Below, piece after piece: positions 10,953 through 22,604 of a stretch of 64,000 nucleotides of DNA (position 1 is its first letter; every line of letters starts with the position of its first letter). The stretch is from positions 860,750 to 924,749 of the forward strand of contig NW_020312002.1 of the NCBI RefSeq assembly GCF_003144115.1, read 5' to 3'. The notes under the pieces are model-generated. The model was not told the DNA's origin. It did no database searches and worked only from the letters and a program-made list of their open reading frames with translations. This DNA is from Tilletiopsis washingtonensis. Lineage: Eukaryota > Basidiomycota > Exobasidiomycetes > Entylomatales. The translations under genes and the position numbers were made by a program.

Positions 10953-11253
10953 CCGGATATCTGTGGCTCCGGCCGCCAAGTACAAGAGCTATCGGGCGAA
11001 GTTCCGGCCAGCGCGGCGCGGAGCGGCCCGCCGACTCGATCTGTGCCGCGCACGCGTGCTCTGCATCTCACCACCACTTCCTCTCTGCTTCCACTCCCTC
11101 GACGCTGCTGCGCCTCTCTCTCTCGCACGCAGCTAGCTTGCTGCGTGCAAATTGATGGATGTACGGAGCGTTACAGTGCGCGGCTGGGAGTGAGGGCTGG
11201 GAAGGGATGCGCGGCGAAGGAAGAGGTGCGTGATGGCCTGGACGAGGCGGCTC
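10953..11253. other. Intergenic between tRNA and orphan gene
   Basis: Three hundred GC-rich bases including a pyrimidine-rich stretch near 11070-11125. No gene is visible. The region must hold the 5' flank of the tRNA and the 3' end of the orphan gene, both on the minus strand. Confidence 0.5.
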
Positions 11254-11997
11254 CTAGCGGCGGCGGGTGGGGCGCGGGGTGTGGTTACCAAAGACGTTGG
11301 CGGAGCGCATCAGGTTGATGCCCGCCGGCCGGCTCTCGTACCAGCGGCGGTGCTCTGGCGAGCCGGTCAGCATGCCGCTCGGCGTCGCCACCCGGTTGCC
11401 CTGCAGAAGATAAGTCTTGAAGGGCATGTCCGGATCCTTCTTGAGGGCCTCCTCAGTTGCACGCTTCGTCTTCTCCGAGTTGCGCGTGCTGTGCTCCTCC
11501 TTGGACATCTTTGCGTGCCGTCCAGCAACGAGAGAGCCGTCGACCGCACGGTGCAGCTGCTGCAGCTGCGCCACCAGTGGAGCGGGATCGGCGAGCGGCC
11601 CGTCGAGCGGAGCGGGGTTGTAGAAGAAATCGAGCGCGAGGAAGTAGAAGAGGTTGGCGCGGACTTCTGCCAGCTGCGGCTGGTACTTGACGCTGCCGGT
11701 GTGGATGCTGACGAGCAGGTTGATCTCGGTGCCAAGCCCCGGCTGGCTCAGCTGCTGCCAGCCCACCTTCTCGAGGAAGCCGCGACGGAAGCTGGCCTGC
11801 GCATCCTCGAGTTCGCCACGGCAGAGGTCCGGACCGGCGCTCATGAGCAGCTGGGTTTGCGACGCCGTGAGCGGAGCGCCGAGGAGCTCCTCCAGCGAGA
11901 CGTCTCCAAGAAGGGAGCAAGCTGCTTGCAGCAGCTGCGGCAGCACTGCGAGGAAGGCAAAGGCGTCTGCGCCGTCGACCTTGATGCGCGGGGAGCT

Positions 11998-12028
<31 letters not shown>

Positions 12029-13767
12029 AAGCCAGCAGCGCGCAGGAACTGAGCGAGTAGCACCGCGTAGAACAGGTTCAGCTCTTTGCCCCGATTACTG
12101 AGGGACCAGACGTCGATGGAGACGGCATTCTTGAGGCTGCGGCCGCTGCGCGCCTGCAGGCTGTCGTAGATGTCGCGACCGAGCCTAGGCCCAGGGCCGG
12201 CGGCGTCGCTGAAGTAGGAGACGCGGCTGTCTTGCAGCGCCTCGAGAGTAATGTCGGCACCGATGATAATGCCGCCGCTGGCGGGCCCCTCTGCAGCCTC
12301 GAGGAGATGAGCAAAGCTCGCGTCGTTGATGATGACGAGGCTGCCGGGCAGCAGGTGCTGGTGCTGCAGAAGCAGGCCGCGAGCGCGCTTGAGGATGGCG
12401 TGCGGCGTCATCTCCGAGCTGCAGCTGAGCGACGGCGCTGCTTGGCGGAAAGGTGTCATGGATCGAACAGACGCAGCAAGGGCGGGGGGCGGCGCAAAGA
12501 CGTAGTGGAAGCCACCGGGCGCATTGTTAGCCGTCACGCTGCCGCCGGAGCCTCCGAGGATAGAGATGAGCACCGCCTCGCACTCCTGCCAAGGGGAGCG
12601 GTTAATCACCGCCATGCAGGGCAAAGAGCGCAAGGAACGCACCTGTGCGCAGCGACTGGCCCGCCAGTCCATGAGAGTAGCAGCACCATCATCTACTCCG
12701 GCTAGCTCAAAGACGTCAAACTGCAGCACCTTGCTCCACTGCTGCACGCGGCGACTGCTGCCCTTCTCGTCCTCCTCTGCGCGGAGCAGCGCGGCAGCAG
12801 GCGCGTCGCGATGAGTCGTCCCGCCGTACTTTAGGAAAGGCGAGGAGCCGGCTGTGCCGGAGGACGCCGCGGCACTCAGTGCTGTGCACAGGCAGTCGAC
12901 GTGCTGCCGCTCCGCGGGCGTGTCGGAGAGTAGCTGAGGCTCAAAGGTGTCTAGCGCCGCGCCAGAAAGCGGCGCCTGGCGAACGTAGAGATGGCTGCTA
13001 TTCTGGCCCGCCGCCGCCGGGATGCAAAAGGCGGGGACGCTGTGCAGGTCAACGAGCAGCGGCTCGAAGAGGAGCTTGGCCACGTCCTGGAAGTTGCTGA
13101 TGTGCACGACGCGCGCCACTGCATCGATTGAGCTCTGGCGCTGCTGGCCATGCGGGCAGTGAATTGCTAGGACTGCGGCACGCACGCTCTCGAGAGTGAG
13201 AGTAATGCTGCGGAGCGCACCAAGCGCGGCTGCCCGGGCTGCTGCCGCACGCTCGACGTGCTCGACGCCAGCCTGCGCCTCCTCACGCGCATTCTTGCGC
13301 TTGGCGATGCGGTCGTCGAGCCTGGCCGCCGTAGCGGGATTATTCTCGCGGCGGCGGGCAATAGCCGCAGCGTTATCGATGGCGCCAAGGACGGTGCGCG
13401 ACGGCGCAGACGGCATGCCGGGCGGAGCAGGCGGCGCGCGGCTGCTGCTGCCTGCCGACGCCCTGGCCATGGCTTCCGAGGCCGGCCCGAGGCCAGGGGC
13501 CATGCGTGCGGTGCGCGAGGCCGCAGACGCCATGCCGGGAGGAGCAGGCGCAGGCGCCGTTCTGCTGCCGCCGCCGGGAGGAGCAGGCGCCGGCGCCGTT
13601 CCGCTGCCGCCGCCGGGAGGAGCAGGCGGACGCGCCGTTCCGCTGCCGCCGCCGAGAGGAGCAGGCGCACGCGCCGCGCTGCCGCTGCTGCCGCCCGCAG
13701 GCTCAGCAACAACATCGCCGGCTGCAGGCTGACGGCGCAGCAGGTCGAGGATCGTCGGGCGCGGCAT
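11254..13767 (-). CDS. Unrecognised 837-aa protein, possible GIY-YIG-like region
   Basis: A single uninterrupted frame. The Met at 13767 was chosen because the residues upstream of it are low-complexity Arg/Ser/His, whereas MPRPTILDLL begins a plausible protein. Residues about 20-110 hold four 13-residue repeats (GGGSGTAPAPAPP type), followed by a basic helix (ARRRENNPATAARLDDRIAKRKN). The middle has a LYV...KYGGTT segment and further on an EAVLISILGG...NNAPGG segment, spaced loosely like the GIY, YIG-side and Glu motifs of GIY-YIG nucleases. This is a weak resemblance, not an assignment. A (GS)n run near residue 590 comes from a GGAGCC microsatellite. The gene is intronless and TCG-rich, so it has escaped the mutation that hit the neighbouring domain. 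It could be a host gene, a domesticated element or an intact mobile-element gene. Confidence 0.6.
11998..12032. repeat. GGAGCC hexanucleotide microsatellite
   Basis: About five copies of GGAGCC inside the orphan gene, coding on the minus strand for a Gly-Ser run. In-frame copy-number change would be tolerated. Confidence 0.8.
13529..13690. repeat. 39-bp coding minisatellite, about four units
   Basis: Near-identical 39-bp units (GGGAGGAGCAGGCGC... type) encode the 13-residue Gly/Ser/Thr/Ala/Pro repeats near the N-terminus of the orphan protein. The unit length is a multiple of three, so unit gain or loss keeps the frame. Confidence 0.75.
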
Positions 13768-14458
13768 GGCGGATGCGTGCGAGCGGCGGCGATGCAGCGA
13801 TGCAGAGGAGTGCGCGCGCGAGAGGCGAGTGCGGCGGTGATGCAGCGATGCAGAGAGGACGCAGCGCTGCGGAGGAGTGCGGGTGCAACGCAGCGACGCA
13901 CGCCAGCGATGCAGAGGAGTGCGGCGATGCAGCGACGCAGGGACGACGCAGCGATGCGGAAGACGGAGTTGCGAGGGCAGAAGCGTGCTCGCTGGCCGCA
14001 CCCCTTGCCAGCTGGGCGGCGGTGCGGCATGCGAGAGCCCGCCCCCGCGGCGTCGTGCAGCAGCCCTCGCCGCTTGGCCGCGTCGCGCAGCGCCTCACGC
14101 CTCTCGCTGCACTGCGCATTCTCCTCCCCTGCTGCAGCCCTGCGGCTGATGCCGGTGCTGTCGGCGTCAACACGTGCCGCCGGCGCCCACCGCTGCCTCT
14201 GCCGCTGCGCAACCCTCTGCTCTCGCCCCGCCGAGCGCGCTCAATGCTCACCGTAGGCGCCTGCGCGCTGCTTCCCGGACCGCTGCTGCCGCCTCTCCTT
14301 CCGTCTTCGGCCCAGCCTGCCTGCCGCTGCTGCCCCTCCTTCAGCCCAGCCTGCGCTGCCGCCCCTCCTCCAGCCCAGCCTGCGCTGCTGCCTCTCCTTC
14401 AGCCCAGCGTGCAGCCTGCCCATCTCGCGCGCCAGCGACGCCCGCCGCCCGCCGTGCG

Positions 14459-14497
<39 letters not shown>

Positions 14498-15429
14498 CTG
14501 CTGCGGCACCCGCATGGGCTGAATGCCGCCGCTCGCCGTGCACCTGCTGCTGCTGCGGCGGCGGCGCCTGCCACCCGCTGTCCGCCTCGCCGCTGTTGCT
14601 TATGCTGCTGCTGCTGCTGCTGCTGCTGACGCTGCGGCGGCGGCTGGATTCGGCGGCGATGATTGTCCTGCTGCTGTGCGCGCCTGCCTGTTGCGCTTGA
14701 CGACGCCGGCGCTCGGGCTCTCGCGCTGCGCGAGCGCATCGGGATGGTGGCATGGTGCGCAAGGTCGCTCCGTCAGGGGCACGATGTTGACGCGGCGCGC
14801 GGCGCCACGCGCGGCACGCCGCACGACTGCACGTGACGCGGGCTGCCCGAGTCCCGCCGCGACATGCGCCGCGCGCAGAGCCCGCTACGCCCTCCGCGAG
14901 CTGCAACTGGCGGCTGGGCGGCGGCACGGGGCGGACAGCAGACCGCTGGATCTGCGCCTGGTCCGGATCAGCCTCTTCGCCAGCGCCCGCCAGCGCCCGG
15001 CCCCAGTGCAGAAGCCGCGGCGCGGCTTGAGCGACGCCGTAGGCCGCGGAGCGGCTCGAGCGACGCCATGGGCCGCAGCGCGGCTTGTGTGCGCGCGTTG
15101 GCCGCGCCGCAGGCCGACGGCACGGGGGGGCAAACTAACGCCTTCCCCTCAGCTTGCCGCTCTGCCTTGACCCGTCTGCAGCTCAGCGCTCGACACAGCG
15201 CTCCAGAGCGCGAATGTGAGAGCGGGCGGCGCGCCTCGCATAGCTCAGAGCCGCGTGGATGAGCATGCTCGTGCGATGCTGCCCGTCGCCGCCTCTCGTG
15301 CTCCCTGCGCGCTTGCAGGGCAGCTCGGCTCCGCATTGTTGCCGCTTACCGACACCAGGGCACCACTTGCGGCGACGCCTCAGCACACCGCCCCTCCGCG
15401 CCGCTTTGTCTGCTACGCTGCATTCCACG
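13768..15429. other. Low-complexity intergenic region with CTG runs
   Basis: Extremely GC-rich promoter side of the orphan gene and 3' side of the carboxylase gene. It contains a run of about twelve CTG units near 14459-14496 and a shorter one near 14600-14632. Long open frames occur on both strands but encode only Ala/Arg/Gln/Pro low-complexity sequence with no splice or domain support. Confidence 0.6.
14459..14496. repeat. (CTG)n microsatellite
   Basis: About twelve uninterrupted CTG units, non-coding as far as can be seen. A second, interrupted CTG run lies about 110 bp downstream. Confidence 0.85.
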
Positions 15430-18400
15430 TCACAGCCGCGAGCGCGACGGCTCCGCCTGCTGCCACGTCGGCACGCGCTGCCGCACCATGCGCAGCGCCG
15501 TCGCGACCCAGTGCCGCGTCGCCGCGGGGTCGATGACGGCGTCGATCTCCATCTTGGCCGCGACGTTGACCGCGGCGCCGCGCTCGTACGACGCAGCGAC
15601 GAGTCTGGCCGGGTGTGAGCGACGCACGTGTCTGACGTCTCGCAACTCACTTGTTGAAGAGCTCCTGCCGCTCCTCCTCCGACTTGGCCGCCTCGAGCTC
15701 CTTACGGAAGCCAAGACGCACCGCACCTGCGTGGCATAGTCAGCGCGGCAAGCCTCGCCATCGCTGTCCTCTCCCTCACTCACCCTCGACGCCCATCGGC
15801 CCCCACTCGCCATTCGGCCACGACACGCTGCTGTGGTTGCTCAGGCTGCCGCCGCCGAGCAGCCCCTGCGCGCCGAGGCCAAACGCCTTGCGCAGCGTGA
15901 CTGCAGAGGGTCAGCGTATGCGAAACAGGGCCTTCGCACCACTCACTGGCAAAGATGCGGCCGCCGCCGTCTGTCAGCGACGACATCGCCGCAAAGAGCT
16001 CCGGGAACGCGCGCAGGCCGCCTTCGCCCTCCGTCTCGGGCCCGCCGACGATGAAGCCCGGCGTATCGACGAGGACAACAAGATGCGCACACTGCGTCCG
16101 CGCCAGCAGCTGCACGAAGCGCGTCGCCTTGCGCGCCGAGGCCGCCTCGATGGCGCCGCCGAGCGGCGAGGCCACCGACGAGGCGACGACACCGAGCGGC
16201 TGGCCCTCGACGCGCAGGAAGCCCGTGATGAGGTTCTTGCCCCATGCCTCGCCGATCTCGCAGAACGTGTCGTCGTCGGCGAGCAGGCCGATGACCTCGC
16301 GCACGTCGTAGGCGCGCAGCCGCGATTCGGGCAGCACGTGGCGCATGCGCCGCTGGTCGGAGGTGTGCTTCCAGTGGGCAGCGGGCAGCGGGCCCTGGAA
16401 GTAGCCCAAGAGCTTCTTCGTCAACGTCGCGGCCTCGCGGTCCGTCGGCACAACGATGTCTCTGTGCGACGAGTCAGCCAGGGCTAGCATCTCTTCGCGA
16501 GTCACTCACACAGAGCCGCTCTCCGCGTGCACAAGCGGCGGCCCAATGTCGTACGGCTGATTCGCAGTCAGCACTAGTCGCTTCACTTCACGCCGCACTC
16601 ACCTTGTACACGCCGAGCCCGCCGCCCTCGATCATCGCCGGGCCGCCCATGCCAATGCTCGTTGGAAGCCGCTTGGGCGCGCCCTCGACGCCGCCGAGCG
16701 AGGCGATGACAATGTCGCACGTGCCGAGGAGCGCAGCGTTGCCCGCAAAGACGTAGCCAGCGGCAATTCCGACTCGTGGTACAAGTCAGCAGATGACAGA
16801 AGGTGTCTCGTTGCGCCACTCACTGGTTGGCAAGCCACGGGCACGGATCATTGCCATGAGTGTAAAGGCCGGCCCCTCGAGACCTGCAGCGGCACGTCAG
16901 ATGGTGCGAGATCAGAGTAGGCCTGTCAGGCACGCACCGCCTGCCTTGAGCGGCGCCAGATCGACATCGCCAGGTCTGCCACCGCCGCCCTCGGCGTACA
17001 TGATGAGAGGCTGGGGTTTGGCAAGTCAGCTCTGCCGCACCTCAAGACACGCTCCGTCTGCTCACCGCAGGATTCTCGAGCACGGAGCGGAACAGGCGAT
17101 CTGTGAAGCCGTCAGGCAGTACCGCAGAAGAGCTCAACGCGTGACGCACCAAGCTTGAGGTGGTGGAAGTAGCCCTGCGTGCCTGCGAGCACCTGTGCGT
17201 CGCCGAGAAACAGGGCACAGCGGGCGCGCGACTCGGCGCCCGGCCGTGACGGACCTTGCTCAAACAGCCCAGCATTCACAGTTGCCCACGCCGTCCTATC
17301 ACCAGTCAGCACAGTCCACACAGCGCCCACGCCGACACTCACAAGATGCCGTCGCCCTGCGTGTTCGCCAGGAGCTTCTCCTCCGAGATACGCGTCCGCT
17401 GTGCCGCCAGCGCCAGCGCGCCAATCTCAATGACCGAGCCCTGATCAGCGAGAAGCGCCAGATTCTCGCGCGCAGTGAGGAAGCCAGCATCGTGTCTCCG
17501 CTTGACGGCGCTGGTCATCGACTCGGGTGACGCCAGGCGCTGCCGGTCAAAGAATTGCTGCAGCTTCGGCGGGATGTGGTCCAGGTCGAGCTGCTTCTTG
17601 GCCGCCGCAGCGGCGCGCGACGAGCCCGCGAGCGGCGCAAAGAAGAGCAGCGGCGAGGACGCCTGTACGGCATCGCCCTGCTGCGTGCAGATCTGCTCGA
17701 TGCGCCCGGCGCGCGATGCCGTCACGACGTGCTCCATCTTGAGCGCCTCGATGACAGCCACCTGCTCACCCTCGCCGACCTCCTGGCCGACCTGGACGCT
17801 GATGGCCGTGACGATGCCAGAGAGGGGCAGCGCGAGCGCCTCAGTGCCCGGCGGTGCCTGCTGATGCTTGGCCTGAGCTGCGGCCGGAGCGGGAGCCTTC
17901 TTCTCGCCGGACGTGCGCTTTGCCTTTCGCCGTGAAGCATCCTGAAAGAGCTCCGCCCAGTGCTGCTCGACAAATGCCGTGTGCACGCGATTCTTCCCAA
18001 CGGCTGGGTGGTCGAGAAGCGCTGCTTGAAAGTCGAGATTGCTCTCACAGCCTTCGAGCACAAACGCGGCCAGGCTGCGGCGTGCCAGCGCCAGCACTGC
18101 AGGGAAGCTCGGCGCCGTGACGATGACCTTGGCCATGAGCGAGTCAAACGCCGGGCTGGCGCTGTACACGACACCGCCGTGCGGCGCGTGCGCAGCCGTG
18201 TCGACGCGGATGCCGGGTCCGGCGGGAGGGGCAAAGGCCGTCACGGCGCCGACGGCGGGCAGCGCCTCGCCCTTTTCAGTGAGCGTCTCCGAGTTGATGC
18301 GCAGCTGCACGGCAGAGAGCAGTGGAAACGGTAGCGGCGCGGCAGCCTCACCAAGGCCCATATCCCGCAGGCGCTCGCCGAGCGCGATGCGCAGCTGCAG

Positions 18401-19558
18401 TGCCACAAGGTCGAGATGCGTGACCTGCTCCGTCACCGTGTGTTCAACCTGGATGCGCGGGTTGGCCTCCATGAAGAAGTGCTCGCCGCTGTCGGGCAGA
18501 CACAGAAACTCGAACGTGCCGAGCGACTTGTACTTGCCCACCGACGCCATGCGCAGCGCCGAGGCCAGCAGGCGCTGCCGCAGCGGCGATGCTGAGCCGC
18601 CGGACAGACTTGGCGCCGGCGCAAACTCGACGAGCTTCTGATGCTTGCGCTGCAGGCTGAGGCAGAGGTCTGAGCTTACCCACTATGTAGCACGCGCAGC
18701 GCAGTCGCCTCACCTGCACTCGCGCTCCCACAGATGCGCCACGTCGCCACTGCCGTCGCCAATCACTTGCACCTGCGAGGCGCTTCAGCCCGCAGCACAG
18801 GGCTCATGCATCACTTGACTCACCTCGATGTGCCGCGCATTCTCCAGGTAGCGCTCGGCATACAGCCGGGCGTCGCCAAACGCCGCGCCCGCCTCGCGCG
18901 CGCAGCTCTCGTAGGCGCGCGAGAGGGCCGCCTCACCGTCGTCGACGGGCACAACGCGCATGCCGCGCCCACCGCCGCCGGCAACGGCCTTGATCATGAC
19001 CTTTGCGCCGCGCGGCAGCGTCTGTGCAAAAGCGCGCACCTGCTCGAGCGACGCGGCGTCGCCAGCAGTGCCGGGCAGCGTGGGCACGCTGCACTCGGCC
19101 GCCAGGCGCCGCGCACTCGTCTTCTCACCGAAGCGCGCCAGGTGCGCCGGGTCCGGGCCGATCCACACGAGGCCGGCAGCCTGCACGGCCTGCGCAAAGG
19201 CGGGCGACTCGGAGAGGAAGCCGTAGCCCGGGTGCACACCCCAGGCAGACGCGCCCTTGGCGGCCGCGACGAGCGCCTCGGCGTCGAGGTAGGCACGCAC
19301 GCCGGCGGCATGGAGCAGCGTGCGGTGCGCTGGCGGCACGGCGAGCATGTGCGCTGCGTCTGCCTCGCCGGCCGAGGCGACGGCGAGCGCATGGAAGGCC
19401 GTCTGTGCCGACGGCTGCGCGCTGCCGGGCAGCGGGAAGAGGGCGCAGGTGCTGGCGACGCGCAGCGCAATCTCGCCGCGGTTGGCGATGAAGACGCCTG
19501 CAGAGATCAGCACAGGGCCACGTGCTGCGTGCGGTGGGGCTCACTCACCCTTGCTCAT
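15430..19558 (-). CDS. Single-chain biotin-dependent acyl-CoA carboxylase (BC-BCCP-CT)
   Basis: ATP- and biotin-dependent carboxylation of an acyl-CoA by one polypeptide. A 10-nt first exon (MSK) splices at 19548/19498 to GVFIANRGEIALR, the start of the biotin carboxylase domain, which carries the glycine-rich KAVAGGGGRGMR loop and EANPRIQVEHTVTE. The biotinyl domain has EALKMEHV with the predicted biotin Lys at about residue 554. The carboxyltransferase follows, with AEGGGGRPGD, SSIGMGGPAMIEGGGLG, LLGYFQGP and a C-terminal DAVIDPAATRHWV. About eleven short introns split the gene; joins at 19497, 18772, 18656 and 17295 were phase-checked. The order BC-BCCP-CT on one chain, with an acyl-CoA-type CT, matches bacterial long-chain acyl-CoA carboxylase (LCC) rather than two-subunit MCC/PCC or eukaryotic ACC. 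No clear mitochondrial presequence is seen. Substrate unknown. It is divergent to the acyl-CoA ligase. Confidence 0.85.
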
Positions 19559-20245
19559 GGCGGCGGGCGTGGTGAGGGTGGGAAGGAGGCGCGCGTGTCG
19601 GAGCATCGCAGCCCGCCTTCCCCGCACTCGCGCGCTGTTCCCACGCCGAGCTGCCACGCTCCGGCTCGCCCGGCGCCCGGCAGCCGGCGCGCCTGCGCAG
19701 AGCCGCGGAATCGGGAGGCGGACAGCACCAATCTTGCTCCTCCGAGTCCCACACCTCGGCATGCGCAGTTCGATAGCAAGGCCCCTGCTCGGCTCGTGCA
19801 TTCCGAGCTTCTGCTGCGCACAGTGAGGTGCCGAGCCGCGGCGCTGGCGGTGCGAGGTGCCAAGGCGGATGGCGGAGGATGCGTGTGAAAAGAGCGAAAG
19901 CGAGACGCGCTGCCCCCAAACTTGAAGTGGAGGCGCCTCTGGACGAGGCGAGGCGAGGGGCCTTGCAAGCGAGGAAGTGTAGTTGCAGGGGTTGCTGTAG
20001 CGTGTATGCTGGCGATGCTGGCAGACAGAGGCAGGGGCAAGTGCATCATGTCCGGGCTTGGCCATGGACAGGCGGGCGATCAGGTGTGGCGCATGCCGAG
20101 ATCCGCAGGTCTGGCGCCGAGATCTGCATCCGCAGCGCCGGGTAATCACGAGCCGGCGATGGACGGTCCCGCTGCCCGCTCGCCTGGGCCACATTTCACA
20201 GCTGCAGCTGGCGTGGGCACATCTCTCCCAACTACCACCACCGCC
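19559..20245. promoter_or_regulatory. Shared divergent promoter, carboxylase/ligase
   Basis: The 687 bp between the two divergent start codons must hold both promoters. No TATA box is clear. One CCTCGG hexamer (19754-19759), the core of fatty-acid-responsive sites in ascomycetes, is present, but one such hexamer in this composition may be chance. Confidence 0.4.
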
Positions 20246-22520
20246 ATGTTCGCCTCGCCGCACCCTGCGCTGCACCTGCCGCAGTGTGCGCTGCCCGCGC
20301 TGCTGCTGGCGCCCGCCGCACCGGACGCCTCGCTCGCACCCGGCACCGACGCCGCGCGCCTCGAGGCGCCGCTCTTCTTCCCGCCGCCGGCGGCCTCCGA
20401 CGCGGCCACGCGGCCACAGGCGCATCCGCTGAGCGTGCGCCAGCTGGCACGCGATGCATATGCCGTTGCCGCCGCGCTGCTCGACGAGCAGGCGATGCGC
20501 GACGCCGGCGGGCCGCTGCGCCGCGGCGACGTCGTGGCGCTCTTCTCGGGCAACCAGGTGAGCAGCAGCGCGTTGCAGCAAGTGGCCGCTGCTGATCTCC
20601 GTCACAGCACGACTATCTGCTCGTCGTGCTCGCCATCCAGCTGGCCGGCGGCGTGCCCGCGCTGTGCAATCCGGCGTACACGGCGCGCGAGCTGGCGCAC
20701 CAGCTGCGCATGGTGCAGGCGCGTGCCGTGTTCGCCTCGTCGATCGCGCCGCCGGGCAAGAGCTCGCCGCTCGACGTCGCACGCAACGCCACAGCACTGG
20801 CGCGCGACGCCGGCCAGGACGGCGCCGGCTTCGAGGCGCTGGCGCACGACGTGGCGCTGTGGGCGTGGGAGGAGGAGCGGCCCGACAGCTGGCTCGCCTC
20901 GCTGCTGCCGCGCGGCCGCGAGCTGGGCGAGGCGGGCAAGGCGGCGGTGCAGCAGCGCGCCGCCGAGGTGCAGCCGCAGGACACGGCCGTGCTGTGCTTC
21001 AGGTGAGCCAGACGGTGTTCTTCATTGTCAGCAGCTCACGTTGCCGCAGCTCTGGCACGTCCGGCACGCCAAAGGCCGTGTGCCTGCCGCACTCGGCGCT
21101 CGTGGCCAACACCATCCAGGCGTCGTTCCTGCTGCACGACCGCATGAACAAGCCGCTGCTCGACGGGCGCAAGGAGCATCCCGAGGGCAAGGGCTGGTAC
21201 GACACGGCGGGGCAGGGCACGAGCAAGGGCTCGCTGCTCGGGCGCGTCAAGCGCCGCCTCTCGCTCGGCGCCGAGGGCCTCGAGTCGAAGAACCGCGGGC
21301 GGCCCGAGTTCCACCAGGACGTGCTGCCGCAGTTCCACTGCTACGGCCTGCTCGTCACGTTTGTTGCGCTGCACACGGTGCGTTGCCGAGGTACGCACTT
21401 CCGTGGCGCCACGCTCACCTCTCTGTCCAGGCCACGCCGCGCGTCGTGCTGCCGCGCTTCGACCTGCGCACCTTTCTCTCCGTCGTGCAGGAGCGCAAGG
21501 TGACGTTTGCCTTCATCGTGCCGCCGATCCTGCTCGCGCTCGCCAAGTCGCCGCTCATCGACGAGTACGACATCTCAAGTCTCTGGCGCGTCGCCAGCGG
21601 CGCCGCGTCGCTCGCCGACGAGCTGGCGCAGAAGGTGTATCGGCGGCTCGGCATCCGCGCCACGGACGGTGAGCAGCGGCGTGGCGCCTGCAGCACAGCA
21701 GGCTGACCCGTTTCGCCGCGCACAGGATACGGCATGACCGAGAGTGAGCACCCTGCCGTTCGGGCATGTCCTGCTTGACTGACGCGCCGCAGTGAGCCCC
21801 ATCATCTGCATGCAGACGCTCGCCGACATCAAGGTCGCCCCAGGCAGCGTCGGCGTGCTGGCGCCAAACACCAGGGCCAAGGTCATCGGCCCGGAAGGCC
21901 AGGGTGAGCGGCCGCAGATCATGCTGCTTCTGGCGCCGCTGACACCTCTGCAGAGCTGTCGTACGAGCAAGAAGGCGAGCTGCTGCTGCAGGGCCCGCAG
22001 ATGATGTCGGGCTACCTGCACAACGCCGCCGCCAACGCCGAGGCCTTCTTTCCCTCGCCCGAGGCGACGCCCGAGGCGCGCTGGCTGCGCACGGGCGACA
22101 TTGTGCGCATCAGCAGGGCCGGCTACGTCACCATCACCGACCGGCAGAAGGACGTCATCAAGGCCAAGGGCTTCCAGGTGTCGCCCGCGGAGCTGGAGGG
22201 TGAGTCCAGCCACGAGGCACGTCGCGCTGGCGCTCACACAGCTCCCCGCAGCGCTGCTCTTCCGCGACGACTCGATCGCAGACGTGGCCGTCGTGGGCGT
22301 GCGCGACCCCAAGGATGACAGCGAGCTTGTGTGGGCGTTTGTCGTGCCCAAGAGCAAGCCGGCCGACGAGAAGGCCGCGGCCGAGCAGATCATGCAGCGC
22401 GTCAACTCCGACGTGGCCGGCTACAAGCGCATCAAGGGCGTCACCTTCATCGAGGAGGTGCCCAAGAGCGCCGCGGGCAAGGTGCTCAAGCGCGAGCTGC
22501 GCGAAAAGGCCAAGCCATGA
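20246..22520 (+). CDS. Acyl-CoA ligase, ANL superfamily (4CL-like)
   Basis: Activates a carboxylic acid to its CoA thioester through an acyl-AMP. Start MFASPHPALHL follows a CACCGCC context. Seven introns are inferred, the first at 20558-20607. Motifs in order: P-loop SSGTSGTPKAV, LPQFHCYGL (A4), GYGMTES (A5, split by small introns), LRTGDI (A7), TDRQKDVIKAKGFQVSPAELE (A8 hinge) and PKSAAGKVLKREL (A10, catalytic Lys). About 60 basic residues lie between the P-loop and A4, longer than usual in 4CL-like enzymes. The C-terminus (REKAKP) is not a peroxisomal PTS1. The substrate cannot be read from the sequence; the family covers hydroxycinnamates, fatty acids and others. Divergent from the acyl-CoA carboxylase, convergent with the RING-CH gene 84 bp away. 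Confidence 0.88.
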
Positions 22521-22604
22521 GATCTCTCGCCGTGACGCTCCCGCATACCCCCCTGTATCCTTATGCTCCGCTGCCCTAATGTGCTACTGCCTGGATTGCC
22601 CATC

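Noticed and set aside
14241-15170. Long open frames on both strands between the orphan gene and the carboxylase gene
   Set aside because: They encode only Ala/Arg/Gln/Pro runs produced by CTG and GC-rich low complexity, with no splice sites, start context or domain.
19754-19759. CCTCGG as a fatty-acid-responsive element controlling the carboxylase/ligase pair
   Set aside because: A single hexamer in 687 bp of GC-rich DNA is expected by chance fairly often, and the factor is characterised in ascomycetes. Kept only as a note in the promoter entry.
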